Positions 7,075 to 15,606 of a DNA stretch of 64,000 nucleotides are shown piece after piece (position 1 is the stretch's first letter; each line of letters starts with the position of its first letter). The notes under the pieces are model-generated. The model was not told the origin of the DNA. It saw only the letters and a list, made by a program, of their open reading frames with translations, and made no database searches. Source of the DNA: Bacteroidales bacterium (GTDB lineage: Bacteria > Bacteroidota > Bacteroidia > Bacteroidales > 4484-276); the NCBI GenBank assembly GCA_035647615.1, contig DASRND010000036.1, positions 1-64,000 on the forward strand, in the 5' to 3' direction. A program made the translations under genes and the position numbers.

Positions 7075-7982
7075 TGATTACTATTCTGGGAGCAACTGCC
7101 ACCGGAAAAACGAAACTTGCCGCGCGTGTGGCTGACAAACTGCAGGGCGAGATCATCAGCGCCGATTCGCGCCAGGTGTATCGTGGCATGAACCTGGGCA
7201 CCGGCAAAGATTATGTAGATTATACTGTGGATGACAAAAAAATTCCACATCATCTTATCGACATAGTAGAGGCAGGCACTGAATATAATGTTTTTGAATT
7301 TCAACGCGACTTTTTAGGCGTGTTTGAGGATATTGTGAAACGCGAAAAACTTCCTGTGATGTGCGGCGGTACCGGCTTGTATCTCGAAGCTGTGCTTCAG
7401 GGTTATCTGCTCGACGATGTGCCTCGCAACCAAAAGCTGCGCAACGAGCTTGACAAAAAATCGCTGCGGGAACTCGTGGAAGTGCTCGAAATCTACCGCA
7501 AAACGCACAATACCACCGATAGCACCGACCGCGACCGGGCCATCCGCGCCATCGAAATTGCCAAATATCGCCAGGACAACAACAGCGAGGATGTCGTGTT
7601 TCCGTCTATCCGCCACACGGTATTCGGCATTAATATGGAGCGTAACCAACTGCGCCAACGCATCACCGAGCGCCTGAGCCATCGCCTCAACGACGGTATG
7701 ATCGACGAGGTGAAGAAGCTTATGGAAAGTGGACTCACCGCAGATCAATTGTCGTTTTACGGCCTCGAATATCGCCACATCACCGACTATATTACCGGCG
7801 AAACCAATTACAACGACATGTTCAAGCAGCTCAACACAGCCATTCATCAATATGCCAAACGACAAATTACCTGGTTCAGGAGAATGGAGAAAAAAGGCAT
7901 TACCATCATTTGGATCGAGGGGAACCTGTCGCTCGACGACAAATTGCAGGCTGTCATCAATGCTACAAAAGATTATCTGTAA
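7044..7982 (+). CDS. miaA: tRNA dimethylallyltransferase
   Basis: Adds a dimethylallyl group to N6 of A37 in tRNAs reading UNN codons. The sequence shows the P-loop ILGATATGKT (GPTASGKS in most MiaA), the conserved ADSRQVYRGMNLGTGK block, the GGTGLYLEAVLQGY segment, and the C-terminal YAKRQITWFRR motif that contacts tRNA. The 312-residue length is normal. The frame starts at 7044, overlapping the glycosyltransferase by 31 bases. An ATG at 7071 forms an ATGA overlap with that gene's stop and would give 303 residues beginning MMITILG; this may be the true coupled start. Confidence 0.93.
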   Translation: MATENQTPPMMITILGATATGKTKLAARVADKLQGEIISADSRQVYRGMNLGTGKDYVDYTVDDKKIPHHLIDIVEAGTEYNVFEFQRDFLGVFEDIVKREKLPVMCGGTGLYLEAVLQGYLLDDVPRNQKLRNELDKKSLRELVEVLEIYRKTHNTTDSTDRDRAIRAIEIAKYRQDNNSEDVVFPSIRHTVFGINMERNQLRQRITERLSHRLNDGMIDEVKKLMESGLTADQLSFYGLEYRHITDYITGETNYNDMFKQLNTAIHQYAKRQITWFRRMEKKGITIIWIEGNLSLDDKLQAVINATKDYL

Positions 7983-8707
7983 TGATGTTTGTAAGACAAT
8001 CACGGCGGATGAAGCTTCTTCTGATTTTTATGACGCTGATGTTAAGCGTCGGAGCGCAAAGTCCTTCAGGGAAATATTTTGTATTTCTAACCAGCAATCC
8101 TGCCGGAGCAGAGTTATCGAAAGCAGAGGTTGACGCACTACAGGCCGCCCATCTGGCCAACATTGATAGTCTGAAAAAAGCCCGGTGCCTGCTGGCATCA
8201 GGATCATTTCATGGCGGTGGCGGCATGTTTGTGCTGGCGGCGGCCACACTCGACGAAACACTGGCCATCATCAACAATGATCCGGCAGTAGCCGCCGGCA
8301 GATTTGTTGCCGAAGCATTTCCTTTTAGCATGACCATCGGTGGGATTTGTCCAACTCCCGAAAAATATGAAATGGTCGAATATCAGTTCATCCGCTATGT
8401 TCCCGTACCGGAAGCTATGGCCGAACAATCTGAGAAGAAGCTTGAAAAACTAAGCAAGCGTCACAGCAGTTATCTGAAAATGAATTTTTATGAAAGTTCA
8501 CTAATTGCTGATGCCGATTTTGGCTCAGGCAAAGGGGGAGTGCTGGTAGCTTTTAATGCCGATGCGGACAAGTTTGATCATTTCCTGGAATACGATCCAT
8601 TTGTCAAATCCGGAATATACCGCCCCGTAACAAGTATTTTATGGGTTGCACAGGGAACCTTCTGCGAGCGCAAACCTGAACAAAAAACGAACATCCAGCA
8701 CAGGTAG
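7982..8707 (+). CDS. Secreted protein with tandem YCII-like domains
   Basis: Starts at 7982 in a TAATG overlap with the miaA stop (an internal ATG at 8009 is also possible). A signal peptide is clear: MKLLLIFMTLMLSVGAQ. The first domain (about 30-130) matches YCII: a YFVFLTSNP strand, a helix with the conserved HLANID segment, and a D-E-T-L-A-I-I-N-N-D-P motif. The second half (about 165-235; LVAFNADADKFDHFLEYDPF) looks like a second, degenerate YCII copy. YCII proteins are ferredoxin-like and mostly uncharacterised; an exported tandem form is uncommon in my experience. The next gene, an EamA transporter, begins nine bases later. Confidence 0.7.
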   Translation: MMFVRQSRRMKLLLIFMTLMLSVGAQSPSGKYFVFLTSNPAGAELSKAEVDALQAAHLANIDSLKKARCLLASGSFHGGGGMFVLAAATLDETLAIINNDPAVAAGRFVAEAFPFSMTIGGICPTPEKYEMVEYQFIRYVPVPEAMAEQSEKKLEKLSKRHSSYLKMNFYESSLIADADFGSGKGGVLVAFNADADKFDHFLEYDPFVKSGIYRPVTSILWVAQGTFCERKPEQKTNIQHR

Positions 8708-8715
8708 ATGACTTT

Positions 8716-9657
8716 ATGAATTCTGAAAAAGTGAAACTGAAACCTGTCTATACCTACATCCTGATAACGCTAGCGATGGTGTTTTGGGGCATGAGCTTCG
8801 TCTGGTCCAAGATCGTGCTCGATTATTACGAACCTATTACAACTGTACTGCTGCGACTTATCCTGTCGTCGGCACTGCTTTTTGCCGGGCTTGCCGTGTT
8901 TGGAAGATTGCGGCGCCTGCGGCGTGCCGACCTGCGGCTCTTTCTGCTCTCGGCAGCATTCAATCCTTTTCTGTATTTTTTGGGCGAAAACTATGGCCTG
9001 AAGCATTCCACGCCCACGGTTACTGCGGTAATCATTGCCACCATTCCGGTGTTTACGCCCATAGTGGCTTATCTGGTATATCGCGAACGGCTGTCGTTGC
9101 TTAATGTTATTGGGCTGATCGTTTCGTTTCTTGGCGTTCTATTTATGCTACTTGAACGGGATTTATCGCTGTCGGTTTCACCCGTCGGGGTGGCTTGGTT
9201 GTCGCTGGCTGTGGTTACAGCGGTTTTATATTCGGTGCTACTCAAAAAGCTTGCTGCTCGCTACGACGCATTTTTTATCATCGCTGTACAAAATCTTATT
9301 GGTGCGCTTTATTTCCTTCCACTATTTTTCATCTTCGACTTCCGGCATTTTATCACCGTACAGCCCACCACGGAGCTCATCACCTCACTGTTGTTGCTTG
9401 CTGTGTTTGCCTCCTCTCTGGCGTTTGTCTTTTTCACCATTTCTTCACGCGAAATTGGCATCAGCCGAACCAACCTCTTTACAAACCTAATCCCCGTTTT
9501 TACAGCAATATTTTCATTCATCATTCTGGGCGAACTCTTCGAGATGCAAAAAATCCTGGGAATGGTGGTGGTGATCACAGGCGTAATGATGTCTCAGATG
9601 AATGCGAAAAAAAACAACTTCGCCAACGTGTATCGCTTTTTTGTAAAAGGAAAATAA
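8716..9657 (+). CDS. EamA-family (DMT) inner-membrane transporter
   Basis: 313 residues with about ten hydrophobic helices arranged as two EamA repeats. The first repeat starts ILITLAMVFWGMSFVWSK and the second, VGVAWLSLAVVTAVLYSV. The family includes metabolite and amino-acid exporters such as RhaT- and YdcZ-type proteins; substrate cannot be predicted. It follows the YCII protein by nine bases and ends 58 bases before the convergent acyl-CoA synthetase. The C-terminus is basic and cytoplasmic (NAKKNNFANVYRF). Confidence 0.85.
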   Translation: MNSEKVKLKPVYTYILITLAMVFWGMSFVWSKIVLDYYEPITTVLLRLILSSALLFAGLAVFGRLRRLRRADLRLFLLSAAFNPFLYFLGENYGLKHSTPTVTAVIIATIPVFTPIVAYLVYRERLSLLNVIGLIVSFLGVLFMLLERDLSLSVSPVGVAWLSLAVVTAVLYSVLLKKLAARYDAFFIIAVQNLIGALYFLPLFFIFDFRHFITVQPTTELITSLLLLAVFASSLAFVFFTISSREIGISRTNLFTNLIPVFTAIFSFIILGELFEMQKILGMVVVITGVMMSQMNAKKNNFANVYRFFVKGK

Positions 9658-9715
9658 GGAACAGAAAAGTTTTCGCATTGCAAACATCCACTCCTTGACT
9701 AGCCGACAACTTCTT

Positions 9716-11392
9716 CTATCCGTAAAGGTATCGTTTGATCTTTTGGGTGGCGGTTTTCTGAAACGGGTCGCGTTGTTCTACCATCACATGGATACGCGAA
9801 ATTTTATTGACTCTGCTATTAATATAGTTTTGCAACTCCTGCGAAAGCTCTTCGATGGCTTTATCAGCACGTGCGGTAATTTCTTCTATTTTCTCATCCA
9901 TCCTTTGCGAAAAATCGGCTTTCATCTCTTTCATCTTTAGCTCCAGCTCCTCGCGATTATAATGCACCATGGCTACCAGTTTGCCTTTTTGTTCTACCAC
10001 CAGCGATTCGATTACGTGGCGGAAGTTATTTATGAGTGTTTCAATCTCTTCGGGATAGATGTTTTCGCCGTTAGCGCCAAGTATCATATTTTTGAGCCGA
10101 CCCTTGTGGCTCAGGTAGCCATCTTTGTCGAACACGCCCAGGTCGCCGGTTTTAAACCAGCCATCTTCGGTAAACACCTCGCTGGTGCGCTCAGGGCTTT
10201 TATAATATCCAAGCATGATGTTAGCACCTTTAGCCCAAATCTCGCCTTCTCCGGTACGCGGGTTTGGGTTGGCAATCTTTAGTTCACATTCTATCACTGC
10301 CGGGCCGATGGCTTGCAGTCGTGTGCCGTGCGGGTTGGTGCCGGCAAGCAGCGGAGCCGTCTCGGTAAGTCCGTAACCAATGGCATACGGAAACCGTGCT
10401 TCACGCAAAAATCGTTCGACTGTGGCATCGAGCTTGGCGCCGCCGATACCAAAAAACTTGATCCTTCCTCCAAATTTCTTCATCAGCTTACGTCCTGCCA
10501 TTTGGTGGATAATCCGGCGGGTTGGGGCAAATTTTGTTAGCAGCCGGGTAGCTGCTTTTTCCTGAATCTCCGGAAGGATGCTTGTTTTATAAACTTTTTC
10601 GATGATCAAGGGTACCGTGAGCATGATGTCGGGGCGCACAGTCTGCATGGCTGGTACCAGCACGCTGGCGGTGGGTGGCTTAAGCAAATAGTTCACATTG
10701 CCGCCTCTCATTATGGGCAGCACCAAGCCAAGTGTGTTTTCGTAGGTATGCGACAGTGGCAGCACACTCAGGAATTTGTCGCCTGGCAATATGGGCTGCA
10801 CAGCGTTGGACTGGATGGCGTTGGTAATCACGTTTTTTTGCGAAAGCATAACACCTTTTGGCTCACCGGTGGTGCCGGAAGTGTATAGCAGAATGCTCAG
10901 CTCGTCTTCGGTAGGGGAATAGGTTCCGGCAGGTTTTTTTGTAATATCAAAAACCGCTTTTGCTAAATTCCCCTTAGTCAGACTAAAATCATCAAGACTA
11001 ATTACTGTTCCCTCGAAAGGGGTTTCCAATCTGTCAATTTTATATTGCAGATTCTCCGACACAAAAATGGCTTTCAGGCCGGAATGTAGGATTATATTAG
11101 AAATTTCGTGCGTACTAAAGTCGGGCAGCAGCGGCACCACAACTATTCCCATTCGCTGAAGCGCAAAATAAACAATGCCCCAATGAGGCATATTTTGGCT
11201 TAGGATCGCCACTTTGTCGCCGGGCACGATGGCCAATTCTTCGAGATAAGCCATCACTGCATCCATGTGCAGACCCAATTCGTGATAAGTAAGGGGAGTT
11301 TCGCCGACAAAGCCCAGAGCAGGCAGCTGGCTGTATTTGCTGACAACCTCCGGCAGAATGTTGCCAAAGGTCAGCGGTGAATGGTTATACAT
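9716..11392 (-). CDS. Long-chain acyl-CoA synthetase / AMP-dependent ligase
   Basis: 558-residue adenylate-forming enzyme. It carries the A3 phosphate loop (LLYTSGTTGEPKGVMLS), the A5 motif YGLTETAPLL, the A7/A8 motifs GWFKTGDLG and KNMILGANGENIYPEE, and the C-terminal catalytic lysine region (TATQKIKRYLYG, near the end). The family activates fatty acids as acyl-AMP then acyl-CoA. The insertion of about 40 charged residues (LELKMKEMKADFSQRMDEK) before the last motif predicts a short coiled coil. It lies nine bases downstream of the cold-shock-domain gene and is probably co-transcribed with it. Confidence 0.9.
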   Translation of the reverse strand: MYNHSPLTFGNILPEVVSKYSQLPALGFVGETPLTYHELGLHMDAVMAYLEELAIVPGDKVAILSQNMPHWGIVYFALQRMGIVVVPLLPDFSTHEISNIILHSGLKAIFVSENLQYKIDRLETPFEGTVISLDDFSLTKGNLAKAVFDITKKPAGTYSPTEDELSILLYTSGTTGEPKGVMLSQKNVITNAIQSNAVQPILPGDKFLSVLPLSHTYENTLGLVLPIMRGGNVNYLLKPPTASVLVPAMQTVRPDIMLTVPLIIEKVYKTSILPEIQEKAATRLLTKFAPTRRIIHQMAGRKLMKKFGGRIKFFGIGGAKLDATVERFLREARFPYAIGYGLTETAPLLAGTNPHGTRLQAIGPAVIECELKIANPNPRTGEGEIWAKGANIMLGYYKSPERTSEVFTEDGWFKTGDLGVFDKDGYLSHKGRLKNMILGANGENIYPEEIETLINNFRHVIESLVVEQKGKLVAMVHYNREELELKMKEMKADFSQRMDEKIEEITARADKAIEELSQELQNYINSRVNKISRIHVMVEQRDPFQKTATQKIKRYLYG

Positions 11393-11401
11393 TCAGTGTT
11401 T

Positions 11402-11851
11402 TTATTTTTTGATGGATACCCGCACGGCGGCAATGCCTTTCATTCCCATCTCCACTTCAAACCGCACCAGATTGCCTTCTGTAATATCTTCGAGCAGATT
11501 GACGGCATGAACGAAAACGCTCTCTTTGGTTTCGCTGTCGCGGATAAACCCGTAGCCTTTGCTATCGTTAAAGAATGTTACCGTACCGGTACGTATGGGA
11601 TCCAGAGGTTCATTGTTGCGTTTGGGAACGCCTATTTCGATGTCTTCGAGGTTTACTTCTTGTTTTAGGGAAGGATCAGGAGCTGTTTCGCTAAGTCGGC
11701 CAAATTCATCAACATAAGCAATCATGTCGTCGAGATCGCCTTTTTTGTCAACTTCGCGCTTTGCGAGCCGTTTTTTTTCTTTCTCTTTTCGTTTTTTCTC
11801 CTGTTTATTTCTTACTTCTTTTTTGTTAAAGGTGTCTTGTGATCTTCCCAT
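11402..11851 (-). CDS. Cold-shock-domain protein with basic N-terminal extension
   Basis: 149 residues. The last 65 form a cold-shock domain with RNP1 KGYGFI and RNP2 VFVHAV, which bind single-stranded RNA or DNA. The first 40 residues are almost all Lys/Arg/Glu (KKEVRNKQEKKRKEKEKKR) and form a basic helix or coiled coil, then an acidic linker. This longer CSD form is seen in Bacteroidota. It lies in a minus-strand run RRM protein, small frame, CSD protein, acyl-CoA synthetase, suggesting a cold-responsive RNA-chaperone operon. Confidence 0.9.
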   Translation of the reverse strand: MGRSQDTFNKKEVRNKQEKKRKEKEKKRLAKREVDKKGDLDDMIAYVDEFGRLSETAPDPSLKQEVNLEDIEIGVPKRNNEPLDPIRTGTVTFFNDSKGYGFIRDSETKESVFVHAVNLLEDITEGNLVRFEVEMGMKGIAAVRVSIKK

Positions 11852-11883
11852 GTTTGTTTGAATCGATGTTTTAATTATGAATT

Positions 11884-12087
11884 TTAACTATTAATAAAAT
11901 CTTTTTGGTAATAAAGCAATACCCATCCCGTGCCGTAGCCGTGAATGGGTATTGTTGTCAATTCCGATTTAAAGGTTTCAAATGTTGTATTGTCCTCTCT
12001 AAAGTTCTTTTCGGTTTTTACAAGCCAGTAATTATTGCCGGCTGTTGTGTTTTCAGGATAAACTGATTTCAAATGTTTGCAAATCAC
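11884..12087 (-). CDS. Small hypothetical protein (67 aa)
   Basis: An open frame with GTG start lies between the RRM and cold-shock genes. The same frame is open further upstream towards the RRM stop, so the start is uncertain. Composition is protein-like, with aromatic residues near both ends (NNYWLVKTEKNF, GYGTGWVLLYYQKDF). I do not recognise a family. It could be a fragment of a decayed gene. Confidence 0.35.
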   Translation of the reverse strand: MICKHLKSVYPENTTAGNNYWLVKTEKNFREDNTTFETFKSELTTIPIHGYGTGWVLLYYQKDFINS

Positions 12088-12107
12088 CCATCCTGATTTC
12101 TCTCCGA

Positions 12108-12368
12108 CTATCTGTCGTAATCGGTTCTTTTGGGTCGTGCTTCGTTCACGATAATGTCGCGGCTCTGAAAAGAAGTGCCGTTTAACTCTGCGATAGCCTG
12201 TTTGGCTTCTTCATCGTCATCCATAGTTACAAAACCAAAACCTTTGCTTCTGCCACTGAATTTGTCGACGATAACTTTGGCGGAACTTACGTTGCCATAC
12301 GATTCGAATAACCCTTCCAGGTCGTTTTCATTCACCTTGAAATCAAGGTTTCCTACATAAATGTTCAT
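12108..12368 (-). CDS. RRM-domain RNA-binding protein
   Basis: An 86-residue single RNA-recognition-motif protein. RNP2 is IYVGNL (3-8) and RNP1 is KGFGFVTM, with the usual beta-alpha-beta spacing. The short tail VNEARPKRTDYDR is Arg-rich. Such proteins are abundant in Bacteroidota and cyanobacteria, lack Hfq-like partners in sequence, and bind single-stranded RNA. It heads the minus-strand run into the CSD gene. Confidence 0.93.
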   Translation of the reverse strand: MNIYVGNLDFKVNENDLEGLFESYGNVSSAKVIVDKFSGRSKGFGFVTMDDDEEAKQAIAELNGTSFQSRDIIVNEARPKRTDYDR

Positions 12369-12729
12369 TGTTTGATAAAATTTAATTTAAAAGTAATTTT
12401 GTTATTCAAAATGTCTGAGATAATAACTCAAAAATCTTCAAATTGTTTAATTCGGATTTACGCAAGCGAGCAGTGGGGTACTAAGAACAACAAGGTAACG
12501 TAGTAACTAAAGCACAAAATTATAAATCGTTGGCAAAGATAGTTTTTTTTTAATAACCTATTTTTCGATTTTATTTTAATGTTTGCTAATGACAACCTTT
12601 TGCTGCATTGCTTTTCCTGACATTTACAGCTACTTATAAAAAACATTTCGCAACCTGCTCAGGGTTGGTTATTTTTGCCGCCTTATTAAGATTTAGACAT
12701 TATTTAAAAAATCATAAAATAAAAGATAG
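12369..12729. other. Divergent intergenic region between RRM gene and ftcD
   Basis: 361 bases, AT-rich, with no credible gene. A 62-codon minus-strand frame has no family resemblance. The left half would be the leader of the RRM gene and the right half carries the ftcD promoter. I see no riboswitch fold. Confidence 0.5.
12670..12677 (+). promoter_or_regulatory. -7 box for ftcD
   Basis: TATTTTTG fits TAnnTTTG and lies 52 bases before the ftcD start; no clear -33 element. Confidence 0.45.
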
Positions 12730-14415
12730 ATGAAACGACTGATCGAATGTGTTCCCAACTTTAGCGAAGGCCGTGATATGAACATTATCCGGCAAATTAC
12801 CCAAGCAATAGAATCGGTAGACGGCGTAAAGCTGCTCGACGTAGACCCGGGCAAAGCCACCAACCGCACGGTGGTAACTTTTGTGGGCACACCCGAAAAT
12901 GTTATAGAGGCGGCATTTCTTGCCATAAAAAAAGCATCGCACATTATCGACATGAGCAAGCACAGAGGTGAGCATCCACGCATGGGCGCTACCGATGTGT
13001 GTCCACTGGTGCCGGTGGCTAATGTTACGATGGAAGAAACGGTGGAATACGCACACCAACTTGCCAAGCGCGTTGGTGAAGAATTGGAGATACCGGTGTA
13101 CTGCTACGAAAGTGCAGCCCTTATCGAAAAGCGCCGCAATCTGGCAGTGTGCCGTTCAGGTGAATATGAAGGACTGGCCGACAGGTTGTCAAAGCCCGAG
13201 TGGAAACCCGATTTCGGTCCGGCTAAGTTCAACGCACACAGCGGCGCTACTGCTGTTGGAGCACGCGATTTTTTAGTGGCTTACAATATCAATCTCAATA
13301 CAACCTCTACACGCCGCGCCAACTCAATTGCCTTCGACATTCGTGAGCGAGGCCGCGTAAAACGCGAAGGTCATCCCATCATCGGAAAGGTAGCGGTGGA
13401 CGAGCATGGAAATAAAATATTTACACCCGGCACTCTCAAGTCGGTGAAAGGCATTGGCTGGTACATCGAGGAATATGGAATCGCACAGATTTCGCTCAAT
13501 CTTACCAACATTTGCATTACCCCGGTTCATGTAGCTTTTGAAGAGGCAAGCCGCAAAGCCACCGAACGCGGCATTCGTGTCACTGGTTCAGAGCTGGTGG
13601 GATTGGTGCCGCTTAAAGCTTTGCTTGATGCAGGAAAATATTTTTTGCATAAGCAACAACGATCTGCCGGTGTTTCGGAATCGGAGCTGATAAAAATTGC
13701 TGTGAAATCCCTCGGACTCGATGATCTGAAACCTTTCAATCCAAAAGAAAAAATCATCGAGTACATGATTGCCGAGGAGAGAAGTAAAAAGCTGGTAGAT
13801 CTAAACCTGGCGGAATTTGCCGACGAAACGGCCTCAGAGTCGCCTGCGCCGGGAGGTGGTTCTATTGCAGCCTATGCCGGCGTGCTGGGAGTTTCGCTGG
13901 GCACCATGGTGGCAAACCTAAGCGCACACAAACGTGGCTGGGACGAGCGCTGGGAAGAGTTTTCCAATTGGGCCGAAAAAGGACAGGCATTCAAAGATGA
14001 GCTGCTTCACCTGGTGGATGAGGATACGCGCGCCTTCAACAAAATTATGGATGCCTTTGGGATGCCCAAAAATAGCGAACAGGAAAAAGCCGATCGCAAG
14101 CAAGCTATCGAAGATGCATCCAAATATGCTATGCAGATTCCGTTCAGGGTAATGGAAAAATCGTACGCGTCGATGCAGGTGATGAAAGCCATGGCCATAA
14201 GCGGAAACCCCAGTTCGGTATCGGATGCAGGCGTAGGTGCATTATGCGCCAGGGTTGCTGTTCGCGGCGCCTACATGAATGTGCGCATCAATGCTTCAGG
14301 TGTTAATGATAAGGTATTTGTAGAAAAACTGCTCAGCGAAGGTAGAGAGATCGAAAAAGCCGCCGAAGCACTCGAACGTGAAATTGTAGCGCTTGTGGAT
14401 GAAAAAATAAAATAG
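12730..14415 (+). CDS. ftcD: Glutamate formimidoyltransferase / formimidoyltetrahydrofolate cyclodeaminase
   Basis: A 561-residue fused enzyme of histidine degradation. The N-terminal domain (1 to about 300) moves the formimino group of formiminoglutamate to tetrahydrofolate; its signature is VPNFSEGRD (8-16), and the catalytic His82 sits in HRGEHPRMGATD, at the same position as in the porcine enzyme. The C-terminal four-helix cyclodeaminase domain (about 365-561; SPAPGGGSIAAYAG) releases ammonia to give methenyl-THF. The bifunctional arrangement is as in animals and some Bacteroidota. No hut genes are adjacent. A strong terminator follows. Confidence 0.95.
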   Translation: MKRLIECVPNFSEGRDMNIIRQITQAIESVDGVKLLDVDPGKATNRTVVTFVGTPENVIEAAFLAIKKASHIIDMSKHRGEHPRMGATDVCPLVPVANVTMEETVEYAHQLAKRVGEELEIPVYCYESAALIEKRRNLAVCRSGEYEGLADRLSKPEWKPDFGPAKFNAHSGATAVGARDFLVAYNINLNTTSTRRANSIAFDIRERGRVKREGHPIIGKVAVDEHGNKIFTPGTLKSVKGIGWYIEEYGIAQISLNLTNICITPVHVAFEEASRKATERGIRVTGSELVGLVPLKALLDAGKYFLHKQQRSAGVSESELIKIAVKSLGLDDLKPFNPKEKIIEYMIAEERSKKLVDLNLAEFADETASESPAPGGGSIAAYAGVLGVSLGTMVANLSAHKRGWDERWEEFSNWAEKGQAFKDELLHLVDEDTRAFNKIMDAFGMPKNSEQEKADRKQAIEDASKYAMQIPFRVMEKSYASMQVMKAMAISGNPSSVSDAGVGALCARVAVRGAYMNVRINASGVNDKVFVEKLLSEGREIEKAAEALEREIVALVDEKIK

Positions 14416-14451
14416 TGTGGTCGATTGGTTGAAGATCATCCTCAGAATAGT

Positions 14452-14490
14452 AGAGGGGAGTGAAGGAAAATCTGTCACTCCCCTCTTTTT
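14452..14490 (+). terminator. Rho-independent terminator after ftcD
   Basis: Perfect 11-bp stem AGAGGGGAGTG/CACTCCCCTCT (14452-14462/14476-14486) followed by five T. Confidence 0.9.
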
Positions 14491-14522
14491 AATATGTTGC
14501 TTGGCGATAAAATGAATGAATA

Positions 14523-14960
14523 CTACTTGTCTGCGAGCGTCATATCTTTTTCAAGTATCAGAACGTTCTTGTTTTTTTTACGCCGATAGGTTATCCGGTC
14601 TGTGAGCTTTCGTGCCAGATGAATCCCCAGTCCGCCGGGCAGCCGCTGTTGCGCAGGCAGCTCCAGACTCTCCGGCGGAGGAACATCTAAAGGATCGAAA
14701 GCAGAAGCATCATCGCGTATCTCAACGCGCAACAAATCTTCTTTAAGAACCACGCTTACAGAAATCTCGTGTACTTTTTCATCATCATAACCATAATTGA
14801 TGATGTTACAGATCATTTCTTCGGCAGCAAGCATCATCTCCATAATTTTGTCCTTACGGAGATTGTTGTCGTTGCCCATTTTTTCGATCAGCGCAATCAC
14901 CAATCCTATTTGGGAGACATTATTAATAATCGTCAAAATCTTTTTAACAACAGCAGCCAT
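14523..14960 (-). CDS. RsbW-like HATPase (anti-sigma-factor-type kinase)
   Basis: A 145-residue stand-alone GHKL ATPase. The N box is AAEEMICNIINYGYDD, the G1 box is EIRDDASAFDPL and the G2 region is PGGLGIHLARKL. Stand-alone forms of this size are RsbW/SpoIIAB-type kinases that phosphorylate an STAS anti-sigma antagonist or bind a sigma factor. No STAS partner or sigma gene is adjacent, so the target is unknown. It converges with ftcD. Confidence 0.8.
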   Translation of the reverse strand: MAAVVKKILTIINNVSQIGLVIALIEKMGNDNNLRKDKIMEMMLAAEEMICNIINYGYDDEKVHEISVSVVLKEDLLRVEIRDDASAFDPLDVPPPESLELPAQQRLPGGLGIHLARKLTDRITYRRKKNKNVLILEKDMTLADK

Positions 14961-15410
14961 GGCAGCAAATTTTTACGAAAGTATAAAAAGCGGCGAAACC
15001 GGAAGTTTTTAAAGAAGGTCGAAAAACGATGAATTACTGCCTGTTTCTGTAACTCAGCTATTACTGACCGGGACTAAAAACATGCTCTGGTTACAAATTC
15101 TTCAAATACTTTGGGAATTTAAAATCCATCGAAAAGCGAGCTTCTCCAGAAAGCCTGGAGCAATTCTTTTTTATGCAAATCCAAAGTTGAAGTTTGGATT
15201 TGCCTAAAGATCAAGAAAACTTTAAGATTTTGATGCTTAGAAGCATTTCCGCTTTAACGATTCATCAGCACTGATTTTACTCCTCCAGCAGCCATTTTCA
15301 TAGAAAAAATCTAAATTCCGTTAAATTAATGTGAGAAAATGTTTCCTTATGATCAATAAAATTACATTTGTGCTTTGTAAGCAAATTAAGTACAAAACAT
15401 CCTTTTAATC
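14961..15410. other. Intergenic region upstream of the pyrophosphatase locus
   Basis: About 450 bases, AT-rich. Apart from the TACATTTG box near its end I see no gene or fold. A plus-strand frame crossing the start of the RsbW-like gene is a shadow. Confidence 0.4.
15363..15370 (+). promoter_or_regulatory. -7 box for pyrophosphatase locus
   Basis: TACATTTG, with TTTC about 20 bases upstream, fits the Bacteroidota consensus. It lies 41 bases before the ATG of the broken leader gene, so it probably drives transcription through to hppA. Confidence 0.55.
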
Positions 15411-15606
15411 ATGAAGAAGAATCCTCACGTTTATGTTTGCACTGCTGCTACCTGCAATGTCGTTTGCAAGCGAAGCCAACCTAGCTATTCCCGCTGGGAT
15501 AAAAGAAGGAGACATACTATACTGGGGATTTCTGGTAACACTGGCCGACTTTTTATTCATTAATCTAAACCGTAACATTTGTTACACAAAAATTATCATG
15601 TTATGA
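15411..15606 (+). pseudogene. Remnant N-terminus of a second membrane-pyrophosphatase-type gene
   Basis: ATG AAG AAG at 15411 opens one frame. After a one-base shift near 15421-15424 the next frame reads LTFMFALLLPAMSFASEAN, then LAIPAGIKEGDILYWGFL. This is a signal-peptide-like leader plus first helix, like the N-terminal extension that I recall on the longer cation-pumping pyrophosphatases of some Bacteroidota and deltaproteobacteria. Downstream of VTLADFLF the frame degenerates and ends at TGA 15604-15606, overlapping the hppA ATG (ATGA). The likeliest reading is that a longer paralogue, or a longer ancestral N-terminus, has decayed and that its promoter now serves hppA. A translated leader peptide is the alternative. 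Confidence 0.55.

Noticed and set aside
12458-12646. 62-codon minus-strand frame between the RRM gene and ftcD
   Set aside because: No recognisable domain; lies in an AT-rich divergent promoter region.
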